Assembly: GCA_016291665.1 (NCBI GenBank)
Contig: JAEEYE010000013.1
Coordinates: forward strand, 1 to 56,935
Length of the DNA stretch: 56,935 bases
Direction: 5' to 3'
Source of the DNA: Oxalobacter sp.
GTDB lineage: Bacteria > Pseudomonadota > Gammaproteobacteria > Burkholderiales > Burkholderiaceae_D
Part shown: in pieces, positions 56,693 through 56,935 of the stretch
Numbering within the stretch: position 1 is the stretch's first letter
Layout of the letters: each line of letters begins with the position of its first letter
Notes under the pieces: generated by a model
Told to the model about the DNA's origin: nothing
The model's input: only the letters and a program-made list of their open reading frames with translations
Database searches by the model: none
Program-made: the position numbers and the translations under genes

Positions 56693-56935
56693 TTAAAGTG
56701 TCGCACCCTTGATGGAATCACGGGTATGGCTTCGAGTTTTTTCTTTAGCCTTAACCAGCTGACGGTCGACTTTGTCCATTAATGTGTCGATGGCTGCGTA
56801 GATATCCTGACCTGTACTTTCAGCATGCAGGGTTTTACCGGAGAGTTTCATATTGAGTTCTGCACGCTGGCGTTTTTCTTTATCGGATATATTGTCTACG
56901 GCAAGCAGAACCGTTATTTCAATGACGCCGTCAAA
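56693..56935 (-). CDS. hpf: Ribosome hibernation promoting factor (3' part, cut by window end)
   Basis: 80 codons of the C-terminal part, open at the window edge. The translation runs VIEITVLLAVDNISDKE, then LNMKLSGKTLHAESTGQDIY and AAIDTLMDKVDRQLVKAKEK, the beta-strand/helix pattern of the HPF/YfiA domain that binds 70S/100S ribosomes in stationary phase, ending HTRDSIKGATL. This is the short or medium type with no long C-terminal domain. The start codon lies outside the window. Confidence 0.88.
   Translation of the reverse strand, partial: FDGVIEITVLLAVDNISDKEKRQRAELNMKLSGKTLHAESTGQDIYAAIDTLMDKVDRQLVKAKEKTRSHTRDSIKGATL

Overview
The window is a gene-dense stretch of a Gram-negative chromosome from a betaproteobacterium (Burkholderiales, Oxalobacteraceae). 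The best pointer is a complete oxalyl-CoA decarboxylase gene (oxc, 15155-16852) with the active-site residues of the Oxalobacter formigenes enzyme but clear sequence divergence from it, so the source is probably another Oxalobacter species or a close relative. Formate-tetrahydrofolate ligase (fhs), an outer-membrane porin, lipoproteins, ETF-ubiquinone oxidoreductase and Burkholderiales-type gene order (rplU-rpmA-obgE-proB; purM opposite an AI-2E permease, hda and pcnB) agree with this.

Layout. 1-14.7 kb is housekeeping: panE-like, fhs, ffh, proS, rppH plus a CNP1-like gene, the rplU-rpmA-obgE-proB operon, murJ, an Uup-type ABC-F gene and tRNA-Arg(CCU). 14.7-17 kb is the oxalate locus, a lone oxc with its own promoter, two identical FNR/CRP-type dyads and a strong terminator. 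17-35.1 kb returns to core genes: a spermidine-synthase-like protein, panB, DUF486, the hda/HAD/pcnB/folK overlap operon, purM, tRNA-Arg(CCG), amiC, tsaE, queG, xerD, plsY, glnS, two tandem M48 lipoprotein metallopeptidases, a GST and pyrD.

35.2-42.2 kb is the accessory part. A TIR-like (DUF1863/ThsB-type) gene sits directly behind a Zn-ribbon NUDIX hydrolase. The initiator tRNA-fMet gene follows, then a block of non-core genes all reading toward the tRNA: a small unknown protein, a 904-aa Toprim/DUF927 primase-helicase, four phased 11-bp palindromic iteron-like repeats, and a 369-aa protein with an HTH-like N-terminus. This looks like the replication module of an integrated satellite or plasmid-like element. 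No integrase or attachment repeat is visible. About 1 kb without genes separates it from a porin whose leader carries a terminator-like hairpin.

42.2-56.9 kb is again ordinary: porin, rarA, an ADP-ribose-pyrophosphatase-type NUDIX, a cold-shock protein, a Bcr/CflA exporter, a thioesterase, ETF-QO, phosphoglucomutase, a methyltransferase, small membrane and secreted proteins, tRNA-Pro(GGG), two tandem paralogous membrane-anchored proteins, a 12-repeat Sel1 protein, and the 3' part of hpf cut by the window end.

How the genes fit together: oxc supplies formyl-CoA breakdown in oxalate catabolism, and fhs can feed the resulting formate into folate C1 pools. The CoA transferase (frc) and the oxalate:formate antiporter (oxlT) are not in the window. 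All identifications come from reading the sequence; no database search was run.
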